NCBI GenBank assembly: GCA_015494435.1
Contig: WGBH01000424.1
Coordinates: 1-12,150, forward strand
From: Thiotrichaceae bacterium
GTDB taxonomy: Bacteria; Pseudomonadota; Gammaproteobacteria; Thiotrichales; Thiotrichaceae
Reading direction: 5' to 3'
Length of the DNA stretch: 12,150 nucleotides
Numbering within the stretch: position 1 is the stretch's first letter; each line of letters begins with the position of its first letter. Shown piece by piece: positions 6,088 to 12,150 of the stretch. The notes under the pieces are model-generated. The model ran no database searches. It was not told the origin of the DNA and was given only the letters and a program-made list of their open reading frames with translations. The translations under genes and the position numbers were made by a program.

Positions 6088-6816
6088 TTAGGGGCATATT
6101 TTGGTGTGTTTTTCTGCTTCTTCCTCAAGTACTGCAATAGCGTAATCTATACCATTATTTTGACTTATCGTGTCTACCGCTTTGATCATCCAATCATGTT
6201 GTTCAGAAGGGATAATGTTCAAACAGTCTTTAATTTTTTTGTACTGATTTGTCTCTATTTTGATGTTCCCCACTTTTCTTTCTAAGTGTTCTCTATCGAT
6301 ACTTTTTGCATAATCTTCTGTTTGCTCAAGTACCTTATTCGTATTTTTCTTGTAGTAATTGGTTGCCCTTAGAAAATAACTTTCTGTTCTACTACGACAC
6401 TGGTCATGAATACTGTCCATAATATTCTTGTAGTACTCCCTGTTTTCATGTTGTTCAAAAGGGATAATGTTCAAACAACCTTTGATTGTGGCGTACTGAT
6501 CGCTCCCTATTTTGATGTCTCCGATTCTTTTTTCTAAGTGTTATCTATCGATACTTTTTGCATAATCTTCTGTTTGCTCAAGTACCTTATTCGTATTTTT
6601 CTTGTAGTAATTGGATGCGCGTAGAAAATAATTTTCTGTTCGTTCACGGCACTGGCTGTCAATACCGTCCATAATATTCTTGTATTGCTTCCTATTTTCG
6701 GGCGACATATTGTGTAATTTTTCAGATACATTACCTTTTCTATCCAAACTTTTGACTATTGCATATGCTCCTTCATTCTGATTTTCTGCTTCTATCTCTT
6801 TCAATGCTTGTTTATA
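6088..6816 (-). pseudogene. Truncated, nonsense-interrupted gene with 84-residue tandem repeats
   Basis: Not recognised. One minus-strand frame runs from about 6816 to 6088, broken only by TAA at 6541-6543. The tandem copy 252 bp downstream (84 codons, same frame) has GAA at the same place (SIDREHLERK), so a single G-to-T change made the stop. The repeat contains YKNIM, a Cys-Arg-rich stretch, YFLRA and YYKKNTNKVLEQTEDYAKSID; it is helical and charged, with no membrane segment. The C-terminus ends EEEAEKHTKICP. The 5' end is lost: the frame runs at about 6816 into the antisense of a copied terminator and gene tail from the membrane operon, so the original start and N-terminus are missing. Confidence 0.68.
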
Positions 6817-6928
6817 ACGACTGATAAGTAAATTGAAGAAGAAATAGCTAAAGAAGAAATAGCTAAAGAAGAAATAGCTAAGAAGGGGTGCAGCGAGTTG
6901 CACCCTTTTTTTTATGTCCAGCGTTTAC
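6816..6928 (+). repeat. Duplicated tail of the 43-aa gene and its terminator
   Basis: Matches 4596-4677: the last codons of the small membrane gene (reading RLISKLKKK then stop, Trp replaced by Leu), the terminator and the following TTATGTCCAGCGTTTAC. Here the 15-bp unit GAAGAAATAGCTAAA has expanded to three tandem copies (6838-6882), against one at 4596-4677. This marks one end of the duplicated cassette slot and truncates the pseudogene. Confidence 0.82.
6883..6913 (+). terminator. Second copy of the operon terminator
   Basis: AAGGGGTGCA pairs with TGCACCCTT, loop GCGAGT, followed by a long T run; structurally as good as the copy at 4633-4662. No intact plus-strand gene precedes it, so it is a passenger of the duplication, though it could still insulate the TA cassette. 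Confidence 0.75.
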
Positions 6929-7134
6929 AAATATGACATGTATCGCACAATTTACTTATAGATTTGATTAAACAATAAACAATAAACAAAAACAACGAGA
7001 ACGCAACGAGAATTAAGCAACAAATGCCGTCCAAGCATCTAAAACTAAAAAATATATAATTAGCTCAAAAATCATCAATTACCCTAAGGATTTAGCACTA
7101 ATTTTGCCATTACCTCATTTTTAATCATTTGCCT

Positions 7135-7386
7135 TTAGTGATGTGAAATATAATTTTTCAAAGCGGTATCTATTCTTGTCTGCCACCCTGCACCACTATT
7201 TTTAAAATATTCCAATACATTAGGGCTTAACCGAATAGTCACTTGCTGTTTAGTCGGTTTTTTCTGTTTACCGCGTCCCTTTTTAATTTCTGTTCTTGGA
7301 TCATTCCAGAATGCTTCCACAGAATCCTTATCATTTGGATCATAAGGAACATCATCATATTTGTGAGTAGTAGTATTTTCGCTCAT
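7135..7386 (-). CDS. brnA: BrnA-type antitoxin
   Basis: 83 aa. The acidic N-terminal part (KYDDVPYDPNDKDSVEAFW) covers the toxin in this family. The C-terminal ribbon-helix-helix QVTIRLSPNVLEYFKNSG...GWQTRIDTALKNYI is the conserved DUF4415/BrnA DNA-binding end. The ATG lies inside the 3' end of the toxin gene (32-bp overlap), the standard toxin-first BrnTA order. AAGAAAGG provides its own ribosome site. It neutralises BrnT and should repress the shared promoter. Confidence 0.9.
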   Translation of the reverse strand: MSENTTTHKYDDVPYDPNDKDSVEAFWNDPRTEIKKGRGKQKKPTKQQVTIRLSPNVLEYFKNSGAGWQTRIDTALKNYISHH

Positions 7387-7621
7387 TTTTTGTTGCCTTT
7401 CTTGCTGAAATTAATCGAATATCACCATCAATCGTGTCGGTATGGATAACCAACGCTACACCGTTGAGAACAATACCCAACGTGATAAAACGCTGTTCAA
7501 GGTATGAATACCTCATATCTTCCCGCGTCACGGTTAGGTTATCCCACAGTTCAACACAATCTAAAAAATCAATTCCGTGCTTCTTCAGATTGCTTATTCT
7601 TTTATTTTCATCCCATATCAT
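7355..7621 (-). CDS. brnT: BrnT-type ribonuclease toxin
   Basis: 88 aa and full length for the DUF497/BrnT family. The family signature is visible: MIWDENKRISNLKKHGIDF near the start, YLEQRFITLGIVLNGVALVIHTD in the sheet core, and RLISARKATKNERKYY at the end, whose Arg and Lys residues belong to the RelE-like active site. BrnT proteins cleave RNA and inhibit translation. It is first in its operon and overlaps brnA. Its own promoter and palindromes lie directly upstream (7629-7667). It occupies the same position relative to the shared cassette flank as the ParDE-type pair does at 4962-5488. Confidence 0.9.
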   Translation of the reverse strand: MIWDENKRISNLKKHGIDFLDCVELWDNLTVTREDMRYSYLEQRFITLGIVLNGVALVIHTDTIDGDIRLISARKATKNERKYYYSQI

Positions 7622-7628
7622 AAACTTA

Positions 7629-7667
7629 ATTGTAGTTACAATATAATAGATTTGTCAATTCTGACAA
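7629..7667 (-). promoter_or_regulatory. brnTA promoter with two palindromic operators
   Basis: On the minus strand, -35 TTGTCA (7662-7667), a 16-bp spacer and -10 TATATT (7640-7645). Two inverted repeats overlap it: TTGTCA-GAAT-TGACAA over the -35 (7652-7667) and ATTGTA-AC-TACAAT next to the -10 (7629-7642). BrnTA operons are known to be repressed through such palindromes by BrnA. The promoter lies inside the 3' end of the upstream short ORF. Confidence 0.62.
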
Positions 7668-7803
7668 GATTCCAGTACCCCATTCTAAAAAAGGTACTCC
7701 TGATGAACTGAAACCACGGATAGAAGATGCGCGGGGTTTTGCTAGTGCCTGCCATTTTTGGGGGCGTTTCGTTTCGTTTCGCTTTGAGATTTTCACAATT
7801 CAT
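7636..7803 (-). CDS. Short ORF between the C4-like RNA and brnTA (possible Icd/Ash-like)
   Basis: 55 aa from the ATG at 7803 (TTAGG seven bases upstream); a TTG start at 7830 would give 64 aa. The core KAKRNETPPKMAGTSKTPRI is shared with the broken copy at 5595-5689. The basic, Pro/Thr-rich character and the position after a C4-like RNA recall the small Icd/Ash-type ORFs of P1-, P4- and N15-related elements, but I could not confirm membership. The last third overlaps the brnTA promoter, and the stop is 14 bp before brnT, so read-through transcription could feed the TA genes. The plus strand is also open across this block (DARGFASACHF...), so the coding strand is not certain. Confidence 0.4.
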   Translation of the reverse strand: MNCENLKAKRNETPPKMAGTSKTPRIFYPWFQFIRSTFFRMGYWNLVRIDKSIIL

Positions 7804-7965
7804 ACCTAAATCATCAACACTCACAATCAAAAGAGACCAAGAGCAGTAATAGAAAAAAAGAAGGGCAAAAGCTGGCTTAGATTGAGGTAGCTTCCGCTGG
7901 TCGCTATGAGAAAAGGGATGATGATCTTTAGGGTTCTTTTTTTTCTAATATAGCTCTTAGAAAGT
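7685..7965 (-). repeat. Conserved cassette flank, copy B (partner of 5571-5915)
   Basis: Second copy of the module upstream of a TA operon; compare 5571-5915. The part coding for the short ORF is almost unchanged, while the RNA-like part has diverged strongly but keeps its arms (see 7847-7950). One GTTTC word is expanded here relative to copy A. Confidence 0.75.
7847..7950 (-). ncRNA. Candidate C4-like antisense RNA, cassette B
   Basis: The outer arms TAATAG-A7-GAA (7847-7862) and TTC-T8-CTAATA (7934-7950) pair with one mismatch and one bulge, at the position of the closing arms of copy A but with a different sequence. An inner hairpin TAGC-gaccagcggaa-GCTA matches the TGGC...GCCA hairpin of copy A with a compensated base pair. 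Minus-strand bases from 7932 to 7919 (CCTAAAGATCATCA) are complementary, apart from a 2-nt bulge, to 7805-7816 just before the short ORF's ATG. The hairpin loop word GACCA also matches UGGUC at about 7834-7838. This is the two-contact design of C4 RNA. Confidence 0.42.
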
Positions 7966-7982
7966 TAAAATATAAAGCTAAA

Positions 7983-8043
7983 TTTGTCACTCACTTTTTT
8001 TTGTATTTGAATAAGTAATAGTATGCACTTTTTGAGTGACAAA
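7983..8043. repeat. Perfect 11-bp inverted repeat downstream of rep
   Basis: TTTGTCACTCA (7983-7993) and TGAGTGACAAA (8033-8043) flank a 39-bp AT-rich spacer. The word CACTCACTT, followed by T-rich sequence, recurs in the rep terminator at 8103-8111. Its function is not known; a terminator, a protein-binding site or a cassette border are all possible. Confidence 0.6.
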
Positions 8044-8094
8044 AAAACACAACAAATCATTTTAAAAACATAGCTTTAAAGTATATTATCCATC

Positions 8095-8139
8095 AAAAAA
8101 ACCACTCACTTATTTTCTCTATTTGTGAGTGGCTTTTTT
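8095..8139 (-). terminator. Terminator of the rep gene
   Basis: A perfect stem GCCACTCAC / GTGAGTGG(T) with A-runs before and T-runs after it on both strands starts 9 bp past the rep stop. It would also stop plus-strand transcription. Confidence 0.87.
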
Positions 8140-8147
8140 AGGTTTAT

Positions 8148-11100
8148 TTATGCGGTTTTAGTCTTGCCGTCTGGCTTGACTGAATCAAGAGGATTCGCCC
8201 ATATTTGCCGTGGCATTCCAGACTTTAAACTAACTAGCATATTTGCACTTGTTCGTTTCCAATGCGTTTTATCCATCAGTACAGGTGTCCATTTTGTCCC
8301 TTTTCCTCCTGTTGTAATCATATTACTTTGCGCTTCTTTCGCCTCGTTTGAGTAATCCGTAATGCTTGAACCCTCAGAATCACGACGATCAACTACGCTA
8401 AAAATTGTTTCATTTTTCGATATTTTGATTGTTTTTTCGGTGGGCTTATTTCTATCATTTTTGTTATTGCTTCTTAATTGCTTGATCGTCACAACCTCAT
8501 GACCCATCCAATTAATGATATTTCTATAGATAAGCGCGGGGTTTTTGCTTATTCCTGCCTTAGTGCAAGTAATGCCCATTAATTTTATTGTCTTGATATT
8601 CCGAGTTAACCACCATTTAGCCGACTGAGAACTAAAGAAGGTTGCAGGAATGCTCTCTTTTAACGCTAAAGACTCCACTTTTTTCATGATTAGAGGGCAT
8701 TCGATCAACCTAGATACCTTTGTAAGTGGATCAAACCCAACATTTTCAAAATCTGTTTCAACTATCGCTACATTTGCCTTTCTTGTATTTTTACTTGCTT
8801 CGATATTTTCGGCTTTTCGGATTAACCCTTTTTTGTATTCCTTTACCAGTAGCAATTTTTCCTCATTAAACATAGCGTTGTATTTTTTATAACTTAATTC
8901 TGTTTGGGTTATAACCTGATCCTTCAGAAGTAGTGCGTCATCTTCATGAGACACCTTGATACTGTGCATTTTCTTTGCCTTGATTTCCTGTATCTCTTCA
9001 TCGCTTAGCCGTTTTTCATTCGTAAATGCCTCTTCTTGAATCGCTTTTATAACTTTATTAGCTTCCTTTTTTGCAAGCCCTGCTGATTCATCAACTTGTA
9101 TTTTTTTAATATCAAACTCAATAATATCCATCTCACTATCTTTGAGTTTTTGCAGAAGTTTTTTAGTAAAATTGTTTTTATCATCGGCATATTCAGCACC
9201 GCCAATAATTTCAAGATCAATGAGGGATTGCTGATGCTTTCCGTGCTGATAATTTGTATCCTTTGTTAATTTTTCTACTTTATAGTCTGCGTCATCTTCT
9301 AACTCTCTTCTTAATGCCTTCACTCCGTCGGGCAAGGCTGCGTTGAGCTTTTTACTGGATGGGAGCAAGAAAAATATACTGTTATTTAACGGGTTTCTTA
9401 CGCGGTAACTACCCTGTGTTAAGTTGTTAATACCTGCTGTTCCAATATTATTAATGGCAATGCAATATGTTTCTGTGAATAAATCTTTTTGATCAAATGA
9501 AACGCCCGTTCCTGCTGCTGATGTGTAAATGAAATAATCGTATGATCTAATCAGCTCTTTATTATCAAGAGCCTTACTAAACTCTGTTGAATCATCACCT
9601 GTTACTGTCAGTATTTTTGCGTCTTGATGAATATCAAGAATCACTGAACCTAAGTCATTTGCTTCTGTTTTAGTCATGCAAAAAACAGGAATTACATGAT
9701 AATTCTTTTTGCTTTTATAACGATCAATAATCAGCTTTTCTATGTATTCTAATCTTTCAGCGTCTTTACCCTCGTTGATAACGTATGCTTTAAACCCGCT
9801 CTGGCTTCGATAAGTGTTTTCATAAAAATCAGCGGTGTTTTCAGGTTTGAATATTTTAGAAAGCTTGACTGATAACGCCCCTGCATCTGCATCAAATAGC
9901 ACCACGTTTCTACTACAGCTTCCGATTCTTTCTAATGATTCGATAACTTTTACTTTCTTTTTTACTACGCTCGATGTTAACGAACTGCTCACGCTTTCTG
10001 ATTCATCAACAATCAATAAATCTATATCGCTTACTAAATACCGAAACACTTTATCTGATGATTGCATTGTTGTAGCACAACATCGCGCCATATCACCCGC
10101 TGCATCCTGATTTTGAGTTTTTATAATGTCTTTATAAAAGCTCATGTATTCGCCCTTATAGCCCATTTTATCCCGCGCAAAAGTATTAATATCCTTAACC
10201 ATTTGTTCGTTAAGTCGAACCAGTGGCGATATATAAACAAGATTCGGCATACGCCCGTATTCTTTGAAAAACTGTTCTATTTGTAGCTTTATTGAGTAAG
10301 TTTTCCCTGTTCCCATATCAGATTTTATAATAGAAATAGTGCTTGTTTTTATGATTACTTGAAGTGTGTCACCTATATATTCCTGTCTAAAAGAACTGCT
10401 TATCTCTTTGCTTACATTAGTATTATAGAAAGCCTCTCTACATGACTCTATTCCCGCGTCATTCCAGTCCCCAAAATCGCTAGGAATAAACAATCTAAAG
10501 CCATAACTATCAGCTAGCTCTTGTCCCAACTCTTGCGCTGTTTTCTCTATGCCTTTTTTCTGATCATGATCAAAAGCCAAATAAATATCATCAGCATTCA
10601 TTCCATCCTTAATCAGTTGTATTGCCATTGCTTTTAAACTGTTTTTATTGAAACAGCATAGCGTTTCAAGTCCTGTCGCTTGATTGATGGTGTATGCAGT
10701 GCTTATACCTTCCGATAATATTATTTTCGTATTTTTGCCGCCAAATACATAAGCAGAACCCGCAAGCTTGCTACCTGAAATAATGATTTTCTTACCCGTC
10801 TCACTGATGGTTTGATAACCTGTTAACTTGCCTGTTTTGTAGCTTTTAATAGGGATGACTAGAGCGTTTTTTTGGATGTATTGATGATCAGTAAGGTTTA
10901 TTCTTTGAGTGCTAGTACGAACGCTCTTGAGCGTATGTCGCACCTGTTTTGATTTGAAGTAGGGATGATTGACAGGGGCGGTGTGTAGCTGTTCAAACAC
11001 AGGTGCAAAACTGGAGAAAATACTTCTTTCTTGTTGTATCTCAGCTACTTTTGTTTTTTTAACGGGGGCTTTTGGAACTGCTTGGTTATAGCTTGTATCT

Positions 11101-11564
11101 GCTTGATCACGTAAAAAGTCGGCATAATCTACACCCGCTAATTTTGCTTGATTAACAATATAACCAAAGTTTTTATTATAGCTTTTACCGAACGACTTCC
11201 ATTGCCCTCTTGATTCAATGATGCAAAAACCAGAATAGCTTTCACTCCACTCTACCCATACATCAAAAGCGTCGTCTCCGTATTCGTTTTTAAGAGCCGC
11301 GCCAATGCCCAACCACGTATCACGATCATGGGCTAAATGCGAGAGATAGGTATTAATTAAGCCAGTAGTGACTGGAAGAGAAGGGTTTTCAAGAGTAGAA
11401 AAGCCCATATTTTTTGCGCCCGTAGACGCGAAAGTGTTATTATTCACACTCATATTATCCACCTGATAGAGAGGTTGGTTAGTATTCGCAGTGGGGAGAG
11501 GCTCAATTCTTCCTGCTGCACTATATTCATTATTATCTAAATCCTGCGTTTCAGCAAGCTTCAT
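8148..11564 (-). CDS. Multidomain replication initiator: primase plus superfamily 2 helicase
   Basis: 1138 aa. In order: a PriCT-like helical segment (about 65-145, HDRDTWLGIGAAL ... WKSFGKSY); a Toprim-like primase domain (about 230-385) with ILSEG (E285), LAFDHD (D332, D334) and GDWND; an SF2 helicase with Walker A SDMGTGKTYS (415-424), DExx-type box LLIVDES (516-522), a strand-separation region around YTSAAGTGVSF and arginine-finger motif QGSYRVRN (about 717-724); then a charged helical region (745-925) and a basic C-terminal domain (about 970-1138), probably DNA-binding. This is the plan of N15 RepA (1324 aa) and of plasmid CyRepA1-type initiators: priming and unwinding in one protein. 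It starts at the ATG at 11564, because no in-frame start exists between it and an upstream stop; that ATG overlaps the leader ORF stop as ATGA. N15 RepA carries the origin within its gene; the same is possible here. Confidence 0.9.
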   Translation of the reverse strand: MKLAETQDLDNNEYSAAGRIEPLPTANTNQPLYQVDNMSVNNNTFASTGAKNMGFSTLENPSLPVTTGLINTYLSHLAHDRDTWLGIGAALKNEYGDDAFDVWVEWSESYSGFCIIESRGQWKSFGKSYNKNFGYIVNQAKLAGVDYADFLRDQADTSYNQAVPKAPVKKTKVAEIQQERSIFSSFAPVFEQLHTAPVNHPYFKSKQVRHTLKSVRTSTQRINLTDHQYIQKNALVIPIKSYKTGKLTGYQTISETGKKIIISGSKLAGSAYVFGGKNTKIILSEGISTAYTINQATGLETLCCFNKNSLKAMAIQLIKDGMNADDIYLAFDHDQKKGIEKTAQELGQELADSYGFRLFIPSDFGDWNDAGIESCREAFYNTNVSKEISSSFRQEYIGDTLQVIIKTSTISIIKSDMGTGKTYSIKLQIEQFFKEYGRMPNLVYISPLVRLNEQMVKDINTFARDKMGYKGEYMSFYKDIIKTQNQDAAGDMARCCATTMQSSDKVFRYLVSDIDLLIVDESESVSSSLTSSVVKKKVKVIESLERIGSCSRNVVLFDADAGALSVKLSKIFKPENTADFYENTYRSQSGFKAYVINEGKDAERLEYIEKLIIDRYKSKKNYHVIPVFCMTKTEANDLGSVILDIHQDAKILTVTGDDSTEFSKALDNKELIRSYDYFIYTSAAGTGVSFDQKDLFTETYCIAINNIGTAGINNLTQGSYRVRNPLNNSIFFLLPSSKKLNAALPDGVKALRRELEDDADYKVEKLTKDTNYQHGKHQQSLIDLEIIGGAEYADDKNNFTKKLLQKLKDSEMDIIEFDIKKIQVDESAGLAKKEANKVIKAIQEEAFTNEKRLSDEEIQEIKAKKMHSIKVSHEDDALLLKDQVITQTELSYKKYNAMFNEEKLLLVKEYKKGLIRKAENIEASKNTRKANVAIVETDFENVGFDPLTKVSRLIECPLIMKKVESLALKESIPATFFSSQSAKWWLTRNIKTIKLMGITCTKAGISKNPALIYRNIINWMGHEVVTIKQLRSNNKNDRNKPTEKTIKISKNETIFSVVDRRDSEGSSITDYSNEAKEAQSNMITTGGKGTKWTPVLMDKTHWKRTSANMLVSLKSGMPRQIWANPLDSVKPDGKTKTA

Positions 11565-11656
11565 AGCCCACTCTCGTTGTCGTCTTGACCACTCTCGTTG
11601 TCGTCTTGATAATCATCACCACCATTTTCTATGATGTTATGGATAGTCTTCCCCAT
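11561..11656 (-). CDS. 31-residue leader peptide coupled to rep
   Basis: MGKTIHNIIENGG followed by acidic repeats QDDNESG-QDDNESG and a final Leu. The TGA stop overlaps the rep ATG (ATGA), so ribosomes finishing here can restart on rep, whose own ribosome site (GAGAG) is weak. Translationally coupled leader peptides are a known way to control plasmid initiators (for example tap-repA in IncFII plasmids). The leader's own Shine-Dalgarno is poor, so its translation is plausible but not proven. The repeat-encoded acidic tail is odd; it comes from an exact 21-bp DNA duplication. Confidence 0.52.
   Translation of the reverse strand: MGKTIHNIIENGGDDYQDDNESGQDDNESGL
11568..11609. repeat. Exact 21-bp tandem duplication just upstream of rep
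   Basis: Two adjacent identical 21-mers (11568-11588 and 11589-11609), starting CCACTCTCGTTG and ending GTCTTGA on the plus strand. They code QDDNESG twice in the leader ORF and are also open in the rep frame, which lacks a start there. They span two helical turns and abut the rep start, so they could be an initiator binding site. Confidence 0.8.
11606..11635 (+). promoter_or_regulatory. Possible counter-transcript promoter opposite the rep leader
   Basis: Plus strand TTGATA (11606-11611), an 18-bp spacer and TATGAT (11630-11635). A transcript from about 11642 would be antisense to the start of the leader ORF and the rep 5' untranslated region, the usual arrangement for plasmid copy-number control. 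No clear terminator follows, so this is tentative. Confidence 0.33.
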
Positions 11657-11915
11657 CAATATATATTGAAATCAATCACATACTAAAACCACACTTAAAC
11701 GTAACCCCTTTTGTTTTGTGGCTTCTGACAATAACATAGTCTTAAAATATTCTTTTGATAACACATGCCATTTTTAACATTTACAGGAAAAAACACTGTT
11801 TCCTGAATTAAAGGTGGGGAAGGTACTTACTGCGTTTGCCTATAGGTGCGTATCCTACAGACCCGTCCCTACGCCTCCCACTAAATTTTTTGCCTAAAGT
11901 AAATACTAAACCCCT
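11657..11915 (-). other. rep upstream region without a gene
   Basis: About 260 bp between the leader ORF and the right telomere holds no convincing ORF. Visible elements are a 7-bp-stem hairpin at 11784-11805 (CAGGAAA / TTTCCTG), a CCTATAGG palindrome near 11840 and a GC-richer patch at 11840-11880. The rep promoter must lie here, but I could not choose one confidently. Confidence 0.5.
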
Positions 11916-12146
11916 AGGGTTAGGTTATTGTCATGTACCCTATCAAAACATAACCCTTCTAATATGTCATGTACCCTAAACCAAAACCTAACCCCCACCA
12001 CCACATGTACCATAAACCAAAACCTAACCCCCACCACCACATGTACCCTAAACCAAAACCTAACCCCCGCCACTGTCATGTACCCTTCACCAAAACCTAA
12101 CCCCTAATCCCACATGTACGTCACGCCAATACCTAACCCTAATATA
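11916..12146. repeat. Right terminal inverted repeat (telomere)
   Basis: Reverse complement of the left end: bases 12016-12146 match 1-131 exactly. Going inward there are repeat units at about 12068-12104, 12032-12067, 11996-12031 and one or two degenerate units, then the 25-bp inner block (11916-11940). It is about 44 bp shorter than the left repeat, because the second ACAGTGGCG-type unit is missing and the left end carries extra bases with the promoter. One unit has TTTATGGTACATG in place of TTTAGGGTACATG. Four further bases (AGAA) follow to the window end. Confidence 0.93.
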
Positions 12147-12150
12147 AGAA

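Noticed and set aside
5977..6285. 102-aa plus-strand frame with hydrophobic stretches
   Set aside because: It runs across a terminator and the antisense of the repeat-containing pseudogene, with no ribosome site.
6817..6903. N-terminal part of the minus-strand frame with repeated SYFFF segments, resembling a signal or membrane anchor
   Set aside because: It is the antisense of the triplicated 15-bp unit and copied terminator, so it is a junction artefact, not a real N-terminus.
7243..7646. Plus-strand open frames of 68 and 70 aa
   Set aside because: They are antisense shadows of brnT and brnA.
1..12150. Insertion sequence, tRNA, rRNA or ParAB partition genes
   Set aside because: I saw no transposase, no tRNA cloverleaf, no rRNA segment and no ParA Walker motif in any frame.

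Overview
The window appears to be one complete linear replicon of about 12.15 kb. Its first ~275 bases recur in inverted orientation at its last ~235 bases, and the outermost 131 bp are identical. The gene beside the left end (289-1839) encodes a protelomerase (TelN/TelK-type telomere resolvase) with the whole catalytic set in place. The sequence therefore describes a linear plasmid with covalently closed hairpin ends, organised like a stripped-down N15-type plasmid prophage but without any recognisable phage structural gene or ParA/ParB. AT-rich composition, Shine-Dalgarno sites, ParDE- and BrnTA-type toxin-antitoxin pairs and an N15 RepA-like replication protein suggest a gammaproteobacterial host; the host cannot be named from the sequence.

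Layout, left to right. (1) 1-288: left terminal repeat, a G-rich array of 36/37-bp units built on GGGGTTAGG...GGGTACATG; its inner edge carries the protelomerase promoter. (2) 289-1887: protelomerase and terminator. (3) 1890-2154: a 51-aa ribbon-helix-helix protein with repeated ATGATAC boxes in its promoter. (4) 2256-4662: a tight operon of four unknown proteins (111 aa soluble; 99 aa with three membrane segments; 532 aa with five membrane segments and a DNA-binding-like C-terminus; 43 aa membrane), ended by a strong terminator. This is the best candidate for membrane anchoring or segregation. (5) 4663-7970: an accessory region with two parallel cassettes, one carrying a ParDE-type and the other a BrnTA-type pair. 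Both share flanking sequence: a terminator copy on one side and, on the other, a conserved short-ORF block followed by a structured segment resembling C4 antisense RNA. A truncated, nonsense-broken gene with 84-residue internal repeats lies between them. (6) 8095-11656: on the minus strand, a 31-aa leader ORF translationally coupled (ATGA) to a 1138-aa primase/helicase replication protein, then a terminator. (7) 11657-12150: rep leader region and right terminal repeat.

How it should work: Rep initiates replication (N15 RepA combines primase and helicase and starts inside its own gene; that the same holds here is inference). Replication through hairpin ends makes head-to-head joined telomeres, which the protelomerase cuts and reseals. 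The TA pairs, and possibly the membrane operon, stabilise inheritance. The most novel parts are the telomere-like repeat array, the duplicated C4-like RNA/short-ORF/TA cassettes with visible antisense complementarity over the ORF start, and the membrane protein with a DNA-binding-like tail.
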